Assembly: GCF_025370935.1 (NCBI RefSeq)
Contig: NC_133479.1
Coordinates: forward strand, 892,673 to 956,672
Source of the DNA: Choristoneura fumiferana
Lineage: Eukaryota; Arthropoda; Insecta; Lepidoptera; Tortricidae
DNA: 64,000 bases
Direction: 5' to 3'
Below, piece after piece: positions 1 to 12,772 of this stretch (position 1 is its first letter; each line of letters opens with the position of its first letter). A model generated the notes under the pieces. The model was not told the DNA's origin. It saw only the letters and a list, made by a program, of their open reading frames with translations, and ran no database searches. The position numbers were made by a program, and so were the translations under genes.

Positions 1-997
1 ACAAATATGCTAACAAGAACCCCATGCATACAATCGGCGATGTCAAAAATTCCATTCAACCCGACCAAGCGTGTCTGTCAACGACCTTAGAACTAACCGA
101 TCACATATCTCTACACACATTGCTGCTTTAACATGTGTTGATACCACATTTGCATGTTTAAAAACATCGATGGTTACTGTGCGTTGCGATAAACCACGGA
201 GCTAAGCTAGACCAGGGAAATAACTGTTTGTATTTCTCTTCGAATGATGTCATGCCGATTTAATAAAAGATAATGTTTCTTTGAAAGGGAATGTCGACAG
301 GATACAAAGGATGGGTTTATTAGAGTGTAGTGACATGCTAGCGAGTATCGGTTTATAATAATGTTTTAAACTTTCATGATTTTCACTCATAACTACTAAG
401 TCCCGTTTGTGGTATTTTGACTATGCTAGCAACTGACTAATAATTCCTCTATCTCTATTTTACCTAAGTACGGACATTCAGGCGAGGGAGCGTCTTTACC
501 TTTATGTAATTAGTATAGTATCGTAGTATCCATTGCACATTGGCCTGAATGAAGTGAACACTTCATGAAATACGCTCCTGTCTTCTGTAGTTACAGACAG
601 ATACAACCTAGACTCTATACTCTAGGGCCCAGAGCTCTTCAAGGCTGTGCGTAGGGTGTTACTTAACCAGTGAGACCTTTGGCCTCATCCGTACTTTTAA
701 ATAGGTGAGATAGGAGTCGATCACAGTCACCTTAACTCTTTATTTGTAGAGAGATTGCAGAGAACTGATTATATAAAAAAACACATAAGTTTTCAAAACA
801 AATGTCAATTTCAAATAATAGATGAGGGTATACATTTCTAGTACCGTATCTCCTACTTTATGTCACCTCGATATCACGACCTCATAGCAGCGCTGATAAA
901 CATGGCCTCACCAGTAAACTTGAAATTCCTGAAAGCTATGACCCGCATGACAATGTCACAAGTGAGGCCGCAATTGGAAATCAACTTATTCAATACT

Positions 998-1512
998 AGC
1001 TTTTGCCCGCGGCTTCGCCCGCGTGCAATTCGGTTATCGCGCGCTGTTCCCTCGGGAACTGTGCATTTTTCCGGGATAAAAAGTAGCTTATAACACTCTA
1101 TAGCCCATAAACTACCTCTATATATCATGGACAGGGATATTTGGAAATAATTCCGATCCGCATTAGCGATCCCTTCAAATAGCGAACCTACTGTGTTAAA
1201 AATAAAGTTGTGTTAAATACTTGTGATATACATAATCATATAATAATATTGTAAATCTGTTTAAAAAAAATATCTCGTTGAGTTTCTTGCCGGATTCTTC
1301 TCAACGGAGGTTTTTCCGAACCGGTGGTAGATTTTTTTTTGACATTCATAAGTGCTTGTTATGGCCTAAATTGAATAAAGATATTTTGACTCTGACTTTG
1401 ACTTGACTTTGACTTTATACCAAAAATCACGTCGAACCGTCGCTCCGTTTCGACGTGAAAGAAGGACAAACATACAAACACACACACTTTCGCATTTATA
1501 ATATTAGTATGG
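998..1512 (+). mobile_element. dispersed element interrupted by a LINE tail
   Basis: The left part (CTAGCTTTTGCCCGCGGCTT to CCCATAAACTACC) and right part (CCAAAAATCACGTCGA to ATAATATTAGTATGG) belong to one element. An uninterrupted copy lies at about 32510-32692. The block at 1125-1417 is inserted between them. Confidence 0.75.
1125..1417 (+). mobile_element. 3' end of a Jockey/CR1-like LINE (5' truncated)
   Basis: Almost identical to 33796-34088, which follows the reverse transcriptase remnant. It starts in the last codons (ATGGACAGGGATATTTGG), includes GAGTTTCTTGCCGGATTCTT, and ends in a TTGAC/TTTGAC tail. Confidence 0.8.
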
Positions 1513-2943
1513 ATATTATAATTTGGACCTAAGAAGGTTGTTATTTAAAGCGACTATGCCTTGTAAATTACGTTTGGAAGAGCTACTCGTATGTATTCAA
1601 TCTGCGCACGCGATGCGTCGGCGTCGAATCGTTGCACGTTTGGTGGAAAGGAAAACACTGTATGAAAATGTAATTAAACAGGTTGTCGCGTTGTTTGAAT
1701 AAATGGCCATGTATGCTCCATTTGCATTGCGTATGGAATTATTTTGATCGCTTCTTTATTAATTCGCAAAAACGTAATATTCCGAATTCAAATTGGTTTA
1801 AGGTTATTTCGCATAATCATTAATTCGTATAACATTAATTCGCATAACTGAATATCCATAATGTTAAATAGTTATCTTTTCCAAAAAAAACTATGTAGTA
1901 AAAAAAAGGTCACCCAGTTACTTTAACCAATTTAACTTTAAGAGTTTAGTCTATATCGGCTCACATAATTGTTGAAATTTATAATGTATTTTTTGTCCTA
2001 ACTCTTTTTTCTCTAAATAATTATTCTTCAGAATTGTTATAAATCAAACGTAACCTTACCTAAAGAGTTGTAGGTAGGTACTGGCCGTTCATTTACAAAT
2101 TCTGAAAAATTTACGGTTTTTGGGGGGGACAAACAATTGTGGCACACAACATTATGACTTTAAAACTTATGCGACTACGAAACGTATATACGCACCCATT
2201 TAACTTTAGCACATTATGAATCGTATTACTTAGTGTTAGGTCAAATGCGTGTACTTTACCATGGCTTCACCCAACCCCATTAGTTTGAAGTCACGACTTG
2301 ACATTTCACTACCGTTACGACTTACAAGGCGACTTAGTGGTGGTAATCCGTAACGGACAAGATAAACTGCTTCTGTGCAGCAAAAACTAGATTTAGAGCA
2401 CTATCGGTAAGATGACAAAATAAATAACGTGCTATACCTAATGCAGATATTTTGTGTTCTTGCTGACGTTTGAATACCTACATCGTAGTACTTAATGTCT
2501 TTACAATGGTACGAGTATAAAGAAAGGCACTTTCCACTGTATGTAAGTAAGCTTAGACTTTTTTTTCACTAAAGGATTAAATGAATAAAAAATATAATGA
2601 TAATTAATAACGTCTATTTTTAAGGTTGACATAAAAGTGTGATTTTATTTAGAAGCAAAACATAAACTATAAAAAAGCATAAAATGTGTAAAACTAAACA
2701 AAAAAGGTATAATCTTGAACGTTCTCCCGCAGCAATAATTAAAAATTGGCATAACTTTGTAATCCATAATTTCACAAGCCATTCATTAATGATATTTAAT
2801 TAGTTAACAATTACAGAATAAACCCTAATAATCAAATTAACCATTCATTAAGAAAATAACCTAAATAACTATTTGTTTAGAAAAATTGAACCTCCCGATG
2901 GATAGCTGTAACGAATCTTTCGTAAGTCAAATAGCGGATTACA
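1513..2943. other. intergenic, no gene seen
   Basis: AT-rich DNA with no ORF of note, no splice-bounded GC-rich segment and no repeat with a second copy that I could see here. Confidence 0.6.
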
Positions 2944-3315
2944 CTGCTCTCCTAAGCCAAAAGGAGCTATCTCAAAATCGCTTTTCTGTCATTTACCTAC
3001 AACATGTGATGCAGAATGTTTTAAGCTACACAATAGTATAAAAATAAATAAATATCATGGGACGCTTGACACCAATTTGACTTAGTCCCAAACTAAGCAA
3101 ACCTTGTACTATGGATACTAGACAACGGATAAACATATTTAGATAAATACATATTAAACATCCAAGAACCGAGAACGACATTCGTATTATTCATACAAAT
3201 ATCTGCCCCGGCCGGGAATCGAACCCAGGACCTCAAGCTTCGTAGTCAGTTCTCTAACCACTTGGCCATCCGGTCGTCGTATTTGAGATAGCGCCTTTTG
3301 GCTTAGGAGGGCAGT
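2944..3315. repeat. inverted-repeat element split by a tRNA-derived SINE
   Basis: CTCCTAAGCCAAAAGGAGCT (2950-2969) is matched by its inverse near 3289-3310. Between them, about 3040-3280 holds a minus-strand SINE with a B box (GGTTCGATTCCCGGCC when inverted). A second partial copy of that SINE is at about 48540-48690. Confidence 0.65.
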
Positions 3316-3604
3316 ACAGCCTCGTAAAACAACAGATTAGAAAGCCTTATACTTAAGCTACTGAAAATATTTTTTAAACCGTCGATCGGTTATAACACGT
3401 CGAGCTCCAGTAGTTAGCGTGAGGCAGGTAATTGGCCCACCGCGGATATCCCGCGTTGTGTAACCGCATTTCACTTTGAGAAAAAACGCGAAAAACCCGC
3501 GCGATCTTACCGACGCTAGTGTAGTACGAGTAGTAATGTTAATGATTAACACCACAATCACGTCGCATGCAATTGGGTAAGTACCTTAAGTTTTATGGGA
3601 TGAT

Positions 3605-3900
3605 AGCCGTGGTGGCATAGTGGTTTGACCTATCGCCTCTGAAGAAGAGGATCGCGTGTTCGAACCCCGGCTCGCACTTCTGAGTTTTTCGAAATTCATG
3701 TGCGGAATTACATTTGAAATTTAGCACGAGTTTTACGGTGAAGGAAAGCATTGTGAGGAAACCTGCACAAACCTGCGAAGTAATTCAATGGTGTGTGTGA
3801 AGTTCCCAACTGGGCCCGCGTGGGAACTACGGCCCAAGCCCTCTCATTATGAGAGGAGGCCTGTGCCCAGCAGTGGGACGTATATAGGCTGGGATGATGA
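3605..3900 (+). mobile_element. tRNA-derived SINE, near full length
   Basis: Head GTGGTGGCATAGTGGTTTGA, B box GTTCGAACCCC, body, and the tail GCCCAGCAGTGGGACGTATA followed by GGCTGGGATGATGAT. It is the best-preserved plus-strand copy of this family in the window. Confidence 0.85.
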
Positions 3901-3902
3901 TA

Positions 3903-6900
3903 CAAACAGAGAAACTATTTTTATTTAATTCTCCGGATTCCCGGTGGTCAAGAAAAGAAAAAGCTGCGAGTTCAAATCCCGACCAACGATTCGAAAACCT
4001 TTTTAATTTTTACAAAATCTTGGATTTAGTTCTACTAGCGTTTCAATCGCTATCAGTTACTTGTTGCATACACCTATTGAAGAAATGGGAAACACTAAGC
4101 AAAAGGTTTTTTGAAACGATGCATGTTTGCAGAAGATGTTTTAACACAAATATGTACATATTTAATATCAAAACTAACATTCATAGCATTCAAACGTGGC
4201 TGCGTGGAACAGTTTCCTTTGGTCGTGTGAGAAGCAATAACATAACAACATTCTATTCACAACACCAGAAAAAAACCCACTACGCACCTCAGAACCTATC
4301 CCCCCCCCCTTAAAAATACGCACAATCCTCCCTACTTAACTAACCTAACTTGAATACTAAACACATCCCACTTTGAGCACTCCACAGTGACATTAGAGTT
4401 CCATTTTCAAAACGTTTGGCTTCTTATTGTGCCAGTATGGTATTAGAACGGCATTATAAACATGTTCCGTGTCTTTTATGCGCGAGCGCAACCAGTTTGC
4501 AAACCTTGAACCTGCCTAACCGCTACGTGGCCACCGCGCATGTCCGTTTAGTGCGCCTGTCCGCGATACAAACTGTCATTAAATGTTTAGGGTTACATTC
4601 TCCTTGCCAAAACTAAAAAAACTAAAAAGAAGTATACAAAAGCAAAAGTCTTTGGCTCCAGCCCTAAAAAAAAACATTCTCTTTTCCATAGGATTCACCG
4701 GTGCCCAATATTCCCACTCAAAGGTTGGCTGATAGAGACCCCCGTTTGTCGGTTGTTGTATTTATTGCTTCTTTTTGTAGAATAAAGTTTATGTATGTAC
4801 ATACCTACCCATAAACTAGTCGCAAGAATTTTCAAACTATCTATCTATTTATCTATCTAGGACGTGTCATATATTTTTACACGCTCCGTCTCAAATATTA
4901 ATGCAGGTGGCTGTACCTCAACATCTGAAAAAGCTAATTCTATGCGGACAGAGTCGCGGGCAACAGCTAGTACACTATAAAATCTAAAATGTCAGCTCTA
5001 ATACTAATGCAGCGTTGACCGCCGGAAGTTTCGTCTCGACGACGCAATAACTCCCTTCCTGTCAAATTTACTTGTCAATGGACAGTGGACTCTAGCGTCT
5101 CGTCAAGTAGTTGTTAAGTGTTTTGAGCGCATTGCGATGGTGAGGTGTGAAGGGCTTGGATATAGTATTGTGTTAGTATATGAATATACATATGTAGTAG
5201 GTATAAGATAAGAACGTTCTTTCATATTTAGATACACTTTGTTGTAACATAAAAACACTGGTGAAGTCAGGTTGGTTTATATGAGACTTGGGTTCTTATA
5301 TCCTACCTACTAATGTTATACATAATTATAAATGTGAAATTTTGGTTGTGTTTACTTATTTATTGCTTTTTTACTCAAAAATGGCCAAGGTTATAAGTAT
5401 TTTTAACTTTAAACTTGAATAATACTTATTGAATGCTACTTTAAATTGAAACGTCGAATTGTTTTTTTAAGAAATAGCTAGTGAGCGTCAAAAATAAATA
5501 GGTTTTATATCCAATTTACATCACAATTTATCACTCGATCAAAAAAAATTGTCTTGCAAACTCACGCGCGCGTTGAAATCTTTCCTTTAACCACGTCCGG
5601 TAGCAGCGTCATATCAATTTGTACCTTATTGGAACAAGCTTTAAGTTAATTTAGAATCGGACGGTTTTTAATGATATGACATGGTTCTACGTCAGTTACA
5701 AAGGTTGTTTACTTCAAGATGACACTGAAGGTTATCGTGAAGTCCTTTGTAAAGCCTTTGTATGTTTTTATTGAAGTAATAAAATTAGTTTTATTAACAT
5801 TTTTAGCCTTTTTTGTTTAAATTATAAAGTCGATTCCATTGTCACCGGTGGTCTATCTATACATTGTATTGTATTGTACCAGATTTCAAATAAATTGGCC
5901 TATTCAAAGTGGATAAAAAAGTAATTGGATGATTCGTTCTATTGTTTCCTAGTCTATGTTTAACTTGTTTGTTTTAAATACATATTTTGAGCATATTTAT
6001 TAAAACTCTAGGCTTTCGCCGCGGCTTCGCACGCGTAACCCACAAGCCCTGACAGTCCAATTAAAATTACGGGATTTTACTATATCCCGTGGGAATTTCC
6101 ATTAACGTTGAATTAATAAGAAATTTCACAGCACGTCGTTTATTACACTTGCGTCTTCAAAATAATATTTAATATTGCCAATTAAGTACTAAGTATATTC
6201 TGCAAGTCTGCCTTTGCCTCAGAACATGCTAGCTCAACAGCAAGCGTAAGTAGAACTAACAAACTGGGTCAACAAATGTAAACACCTAAGTGGATAGAGG
6301 CCTGAGCGAACTTGCACTAGTTCTGCCTTTATAAATCTACATTGATATTATAAATAATAAATTTAACATAACCTAATTATTAGGTACAAAGATGACTACC
6401 TAAGGCCTTATATTGTCTAGTCTAGTGCACTTGGAATCACAATTATTTTCACCATTTGTTTCTGTCATTAAAATAGCCCATTTATTTACACAGTAAAACT
6501 TAGTTCTTCGCCGTAGCGTAGGTAGTTAATGCCAGCAGAATAACTTTGTATTTCGTGATACTGGTATGAAAAACAAAGTTATTTATTATGGTTTCCTTTT
6601 AACTTCTAGCTCTAGACCTTACTTTTGCCAAATTTCATAATACTGTGTCCACCAAGTAGTACTTACCTACTCTATTAGTTTTGATTCCCGAGGTTTTTGG
6701 AAAATAAACTTTTAGAAGGTTGTATCTTTTAACTAATGTATTGCACCTTTAACCAATGGAACTCAATTTTATATATCTCCAAGAGACGCCTTAGAAAAAG
6801 GATTTAGACACATGGACAAAAGACGTGATCCTTTAAAGGTTTTTCTTCCTAATTAACGGAACTCTAAAAATCACAGAATAGTAGTGAAAAGATAAAACAG

Positions 6901-7530
6901 CTCGTGCTTTCTGCAGTTCTACTGACCTTAGTTACTTTTAACTACCTTCGCAACCTACACAAAATTATTAGTGTCACTGTCATTACTGATAACTCAAAAC
7001 CAAGTTCAAGTTCAACCCGTTTTAGATAAACAGGCGTTTACTAACTGTAATAATATAACTGTTGTTTTAATGAAGCGAGGAATCGTGAGATAGACCTAGA
7101 AAGGTAGTTATTTTAATGCTTTAAAGTTGTTGGCAGCACGACTGTTTCTGCATACGTAGGTATTAGATCATTAGATACCCCTTTGAGATTATAATGGTTA
7201 TAATATCTTTACCAATTAATTTAGAAAGCATGGTAGGTAAGTCTTTTTTTACTTCGTAGTAAACTAGTATTTGAGAAACCTCATGTGAGTAAATTTCGCG
7301 TAAACTTAAAAAAAGAATAAGTAGGATAACTACGTGGCTTAAAAATAAAGAAGTCAGAGCACGTTAAAGAGATTTAGAAAACTTTAGTTGGCACTGGCTG
7401 TTGCAAAAACAATTGAACGCAACGAAAAAATTCCAAATCCAAAACTCGGTGTTGCCACTCGCAACCCAAAAAAACCCGATCGCAAACTTTTTCTAACCGG
7501 CCAGTACTTTCGTACGGCAACGGGACCGAC
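3903..7530. other. intergenic, scattered repeat fragments
   Basis: AT-rich. There is a B-box-like scrap near 3970, a C run at about 4300, a MITE scrap at 4861-4915 (related to 28518) and an element-tail scrap at about 6005-6100. No supportable exon for the gene starting at 7609 was found. Confidence 0.5.
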
Positions 7531-7609
7531 CTGATAAGTGCCTCGTGTCTTGAGCGGCGACGGCTGCCAACACCAGGAGTGCCAGCCAGCACCCACCGGC
7601 ACAACGCAT
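7531..7609 (-). CDS. probable first coding exon with signal peptide, gene unidentified (partial)
   Basis: From ATG at 7609 the minus strand reads MRCAGGCWLALLVLAAVAAQ, then DTRHLS and a lone G before a GTCGGT donor. The h-region (WLALLVLAAVAA) and small residues before Gln fit a secretory signal peptide cleaved near AVAA/Q. A phase-1 intron just after a signal peptide is common for secreted proteins. The GC-rich, CpG-rich DNA upstream on the minus strand looks like a promoter and 5' leader. No downstream exon is recognisable at lower coordinates, so the remainder may be outside the window. The ORF is under 40 codons if unspliced, and overlapping longer ORFs in other frames look like shadows. 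The product is unknown. Confidence 0.45.
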
Positions 7610-7800
7610 GTTAACTTCACAAACACATCAACACAGCACAAAAGCACGCACAATCTGGAACTTCTGGAAAGTTTTGGGAAAGTTTCGTTCTGTTGCGGCG
7701 ACGCGTAGCGTCTCGATTGAGCGCGGGTGAGTGACTGAGCCGGCCGGTGCGCGCGGGTGGCGAGCGCGGCCCGCTAAATACCGGCAAAGCCTTCCGCCGT
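7610..7800 (-). promoter_or_regulatory. GC-rich promoter/5' leader candidate for the minus-strand exon at 7531
   Basis: The stretch is CpG-dense against AT-rich surroundings. A TCAGT initiator-like motif lies on the minus strand at 7734-7738, about 125 nt upstream of the ATG at 7609. This is inferred from composition and the motif only. Confidence 0.35.
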
Positions 7801-8809
7801 GTCGGGGGAAATCCCCAATACACTTTCAGCGTAAAAATAACATTGGTCAATGTTTGTATTATAAATGAGTATTTTAAGCACCTAAGCTACATTTTTGCGC
7901 TAAATTCGATCTGACAACTTCACTGCCGTCAAAGATCAAAAATCAAACAGGAAAATAAATCTAATAAATAAATGAAATTTCACGATATTAAACACTAAAA
8001 AGCAATAAAAATATTAATTTCTTGTAATAATATAATAAATAACTAATAATAAATAATTTTTATAGGTACGGCTGCCTATGATCATGATAGGATCGGAAAA
8101 TCATTAAAGTTACCAGTCTACATTCCGTAATAAATAATGACTAGTGTAAATAACCATGAACCATTAAACATTGTAATTAGTTACAATGATTAATTGAACA
8201 TATGTTACAAGTATAATTATATTAATTATAAAATAATAAATTTGCATCTTATGTGCTTACTTGCATACATAGCGCTATATTGATGAAAATCACGTCACTT
8301 CACACAGCTATTTAGCTGCATTGAATTCGCAGCCTTCGACTGGATCAATGCGATTAGATTATATTATTCATGAGTTAAAGACCGTGATTAAATTCCAAAT
8401 TTCATCTAAATTGGTTCAGTGAAGGGGCAATAGACAGAAAGGCAGATTACTTTTAAATTTATAATATTAATAAGGTGCACCAATTAATGAAAATTTTATT
8501 GTAAATTATGGCTTGATTTAAACAACATTAACTTATTGCTTGTTTAATTTTGCTACTAATTTATAATGGTCAATATTTAATTTGGGTTTAATTAGTTTAC
8601 AATAAAAATAAATTTGGGAGAAAATATTTTTCAGCACAATTACATTTAGACAATATTCATTTAGGATGGTATTCATTTTGGTCCAAATTCAAAATTGACA
8701 ATTCAAGTGGACGATTTTCCCTTTGCACTGAATGACATTAAATCCCTTTAAATTGATATCCGTCAATGTCAATAAAACTTTTTCTAAATAAAACTATTAA
8801 GTACTTTAA
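7801..8809. other. intergenic, no gene seen
   Basis: Very AT-rich. An element tail (AATTTCATCTAAATTGGTTC...TTTATAATATTAATAAGG) lies at about 8380-8475. Confidence 0.55.
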
Positions 8810-9092
8810 TTAATAAGAAATGTCGCTGATTCCGTGGAGTATGGGACGTGTGCTAGTATGGGATGCAACTTGTGTTGACACTCTGGCCCGTCTCATCTCC
8901 ACCGAACATCAATAAGGGCAGCAGCAGCAGCAGAATGGCGGAAACTGCCAAAGCAGGAAATACAGTGGTCTCGGTGCTGAATGTACCTTTCGGCGTAATA
9001 TAATTTTAGTTATTTAATTTTATTGTACATAATATACCTATTTTATAGTTGGACCTGTATTGTTCTGGAAATAAACCTTTATTCCGATCCAT
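8810..9092 (+). mobile_element. possible non-LTR retrotransposon 3' end
   Basis: GGCAGCAGCAGCAGCAGAAT is followed by a short frame ending KYSGLGAECTF and an AT-rich tail with AATAAACC. This resembles the C-terminus and tail of insect LINEs from memory. The evidence is weak. Confidence 0.35.
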
Positions 9093-10056
9093 TATAAGAA
9101 TACACATGAAAACTGATATTAAAAATATCACTATTTCGCACTGGCTATTTAATTGAGACTTAATACTATTCCAAAACATTATTAATTAATTTTAATCACA
9201 AAAAAATCCCAGTTAACCCTCGCAAAACTCCTAAATCCCCCCAATTCCGGGGCATCACAAACGCGTGGCAGCCCGGCTCCCACAGGTGGTTGCAGGTAGC
9301 GCGTAAACAAGCGACCATTTCTTTATCGGCTGCAGCCTGTAGGTAGCTTGTAGGTCAGAATTGCGCTGTATAATAGTACATTACTTCAAGTGCAGTATCC
9401 AGGTAATTACCGGGTACAATCGCCGCTATTGTAACGTGACAATGTAAAGTGTACAAAAACTAATAGAATGTCGCGCGAAGCAAAAGTGCGAGACGCTTAT
9501 AAGGTTAAAAATCCACGAGTTAAGTTGGTAATTCTGTTTTTTTTTTTTTTCGGAAATCTTAGTAACGGCTTAAGGGGTATGCTCCTGGTTAGCTCATGAG
9601 CAATGTCCCGTTAGATGGCGCTGTTATCAATAGTTCTTTTTTCAGGTTTTTTTCGTAAATTATGAAGAATTATTTCACCAAAAACTAATGGCGGGAGTAT
9701 CTAAGCGTAACCGATTTTTGACCCCACACTCGAAATGAAATATTCCGCCAAAGCCGCAAACGAGGTGCTTTACTTTGAACGTCAATTGCGGCCGTATACG
9801 GACACTAGGAGCTCACGCACACACTCAAATAGACAGCGCCTTATTAAGATGAAGTTTGTTATAATCAATCTAGCTTGGTCTTGTTTCTAGAGAAACGCGT
9901 GTTTTTGAGTTTGTTTGAACTTTGAAATGAGAATGTTGAGGAGTTTTCAATTTTTCTAACTTAGTCAGGAGACACTACAAATTGCACAATTTACGAAACT
10001 GTATGACCAGGCCACTATTTAATAAAAGCTATAAGTATTGTATTGTATTGTAAAAC

Positions 10057-10738
10057 TATTTATTGTACATAAAACACATGAAATTAACAGAAAACAGGAT
10101 AATAAGACATAATAAATAGTAATAACAATAATAAGATAACATAAATGCTACATACAATTCTCTTTTTTGTGTGAGAAACAACAATTATGCAAAATTGTAG
10201 CACTTGTAACTTTTATTAAATAGGAGCCAGGATGGAACCTTTTCATAATCAATTTCACAGTGATCTCTTTGTCAGATGTATGGGACGTCAACTTAACATT
10301 GTGCACAAAGGTTCCACTCCACCCTGACTATTTATTGTACATAAAACACATTAAGGGCCTGTTTCACCACTTGTCGACTAACTTTAAATGATGGATATCA
10401 GTGATGCCGTCTCTGTTTGTTTTGTTCGAACAAACAAAGACAGCATTACTTTTATCTGACACTTAAAGCTAGCCGACAAGTGGTGAAACAGGCCCTTAAT
10501 TAACAGAAAACAGGATAATAAGACATAATAATTAGTAATAACAATAATAGATAACAGTGCTACATACAATTCTCTTTTTTTATTTTATGAGAAACTTAAT
10601 ACTGCAAAATCGCACTTGTAACTTTTGTTAAATATGAGCCAGAGTGGAACCTTTTCATAATCAACTTTACAGTGATCTCTTTGTCAGATGTATGGGACGT
10701 CAACATAACATTTTGCACAAAGGTTCCACTGCACCCTG
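10057..10738. repeat. tandem duplication, unit about 270 bp, second copy carrying a MITE
   Basis: The units at 10057-10324 and 10328-10738 share TTTATTGTACATAAAACACA, GAAAACAGGATAATAAGACA and CAGTGATCTCTTTGTCAGAT in order. The second is longer because a TTAA-bounded MITE (10351-10499) lies in it. Confidence 0.85.
10351..10499. mobile_element. palindromic MITE with TTAA target duplication, copy 1
   Basis: The ends are TTAAGGGCCTGTTTCACCAC and GGTGAAACAGGCCCTTAA. The core is GATGCCGTCTCTGTTTG and its inverse. The two TTAA tetramers bound the insertion, as for piggyBac-type elements. Confidence 0.88.
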
Positions 10739-12119
10739 GTACGCAATTCGGTTTCCTCGACAGTACGGATCCCTTGGTTCGCCTCACACTTGACCAGTTT
10801 TTTGAACTCCACTTTTTACGTTCTAACACTTTTAACTAATGAAAACTAGTCATTAAATATAATGACCCAGAATCAGTGACCTCGCTAACGCTTCTGATGA
10901 TTGTTTGACAACAATTTAAACTCAGCATTTTAATTGTTACGTTTAAATTAAATAAAACAAAATCAGCAGTTAATTAATTGTTCCAAATTGCATAATCGAT
11001 GTGCTGTTTCAAAACCTCGTACACACTAAACTATGTACTTTAAAGTCTGTCTTATCGCAATGGAATTAAGACTCCAATTTGAAAGTACGGAAGATCGATT
11101 TGTGAGTTTTTGTAAGAGAGATGTTTTGTGTAACACTGACCTCATATACACTGTGTTTTATTTAGGTAATTGTGAAAATCGGTCAAGTGTGAGTCAGACT
11201 CGTACACAAATGGTCCCGTACAGTACTACAGTACCGACAAAGCACGTATCTATATGAGAACCCTTGTTTTTTTTAAGTTATTTCACAAAAAATCTTTTAG
11301 CAGTTCCCAAAAACGTAAATTTCTTCTGCATCCACCGTGATCCGTCCATCACGTTGTTGGAAATCATCGTAAAAATTCAAAAACAATACTGTGTGATGTC
11401 TGAGGTTTTCAGTTTATTGATTAACACTTTGAATATTATTATTAAGTTAAGTAAGACAGAAGAAATAAAGAAAATATTGATTTATATCCGTTTTTTTTAT
11501 ATACCCTAACGACGTTGAGCACGTATTTCAATAACATATAAAACAAAGAAATAAACACTTAACAAACTAAATAATGCGATAAAACGTACATAAAGGAAAT
11601 CATACAAATCGATTTTCGCACGGTAGGTATGTACGAAGAAAATCGCGTTTGTCGCTTTGTACAATTTTTTAACTGAAGGCGTGAAAAAAATCTTTTCACT
11701 TCTCATGCTCTAAATGTAGGTCAATATAGCCTTACGGGGCGGGAGTAAAGTGAGTATTTTAGTTCCTAGGGAGTAAGTTTTTTTTTACTTTGAGTGACAG
11801 ATAAACTCAAACAGCCAGTACTTGCTTTGTTTTTGGCAAAAAAAAAAGATGATGTGTGGAATATTTTCATGACGCAAATGTTACGTTCTTAGTCTACGTG
11901 GTCTATGCTTTTTCCGCATAGAAGGTGGCGCCATTCTATTTATTCTAGTTTGTGTATGAACCCTTTCGCCGATCCGATTTTGTTATATCTGTCTGGTTGG
12001 AAAAAAATACTTACCGCGAAAACTTTGTCATTGTTGTAGAGCGCAAATCATCTACGATTAATGACTATTAAAAATAGAGTTTTCACCTCGAGACTAAAAC
12101 TCAATATAAACCCTCGGAT
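10739..12119. other. intergenic, no gene seen
   Basis: AT-rich. Short ORFs here have no protein-like composition. A fragment of the family at 38225 (CTTTTCACTTCTCATGCTC) is at about 11693. Confidence 0.5.
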
Positions 12120-12505
12120 ATATAGACTGCTGCTGCTGCTGCTGTCGAAATGCTGGGAGATTCATTGACTGAATTCCGTACCAATGAGTCCATAATCCAA
12201 GAACTCGGCATTAAGCAGCGTCTATCATCCATAGTGCAGTCCGCATCCTTACTTTTTTCGGACACATATGTCGTAAAGGAGACGCAGCTATGGAGCGACT
12301 TGTGATCCAGGGGAATGTCGAAGGCACTAGGCACGAGGTGGATCGCCTATGAGATGGACAGACCAGGTCAAAGCAGCAATAGAAGGACCACTACACGCAA
12401 GCATAAGGAAGGCTGTCAGGGAGGAATGGAGGCGGATTGTTAAGCTTGCTACCAGCACCTTGATGACCACGATCACTCTGTCAAGAGTTAAACGACGAAG
12501 AAGAA
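12120..12505 (+). mobile_element. RTE-like retrotransposon C-terminal remnant
   Basis: Frames joined across breaks read QELGIKQRLSSIVQSAS, then FGHICRKGDAAMERLVIQGN, then VEGTRHE and WTDQVKAA. The order FGHI.R..., ERL...G.VEG, W.DQ is that of the C-terminal part of RTE-class endonuclease/reverse transcriptase proteins. Several frameshifts and stops are present. Confidence 0.6.
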
Positions 12506-12598
12506 ATAGACACCCTCGCTAAAGCTCAGATGGCAAAACACCTCGGATACATATTGGCTTATTTTAGTCCCTCGATAAAAAATATAATATTGTAGAGA

Positions 12599-12772
12599 TT
12601 TTTTGGGAATGGTCCTGTGTCCAGTGTGTCCAGCAACTTATGTATGATGAGATGATGACGATCAGTATCAAAGACATTCAGGTTGATTATTTTTGGGGAA
12701 AGCCCGTATCCAGCAGCTTTTGTATGAATTGTATGATGTATGATAATGATGATCAATATCAAAGACACTTAT
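12599..12772 (+). repeat. two imperfect tandem units of about 90 bp
   Basis: Both units run from TTTTGGGRAA through CC.GTGTCCAGCA/CGTATCCAGCA and ATGATGA to ATCAATATCAAAGACA-type endings (12599-12683 and 12689-12772). They are probably duplicated LINE tail sequence. Confidence 0.5.

Noticed and set aside
3200..3282. Possible tRNA gene on the minus strand
   Set aside because: The B box and anticodon-like region are present, but the acceptor stem does not close and the sequence continues into repeat body, so it is a tRNA-derived SINE.
3894..4313. 139-codon plus-strand ORF
   Set aside because: It begins in a SINE tail, includes a B-box-like scrap and ends in a C run. Composition is not protein-like and there is no domain.
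7384..7653. 89-codon minus-strand ORF over the signal-peptide exon
   Set aside because: It overlaps the better-supported MRCAGG frame, and its composition does not resemble a protein family.
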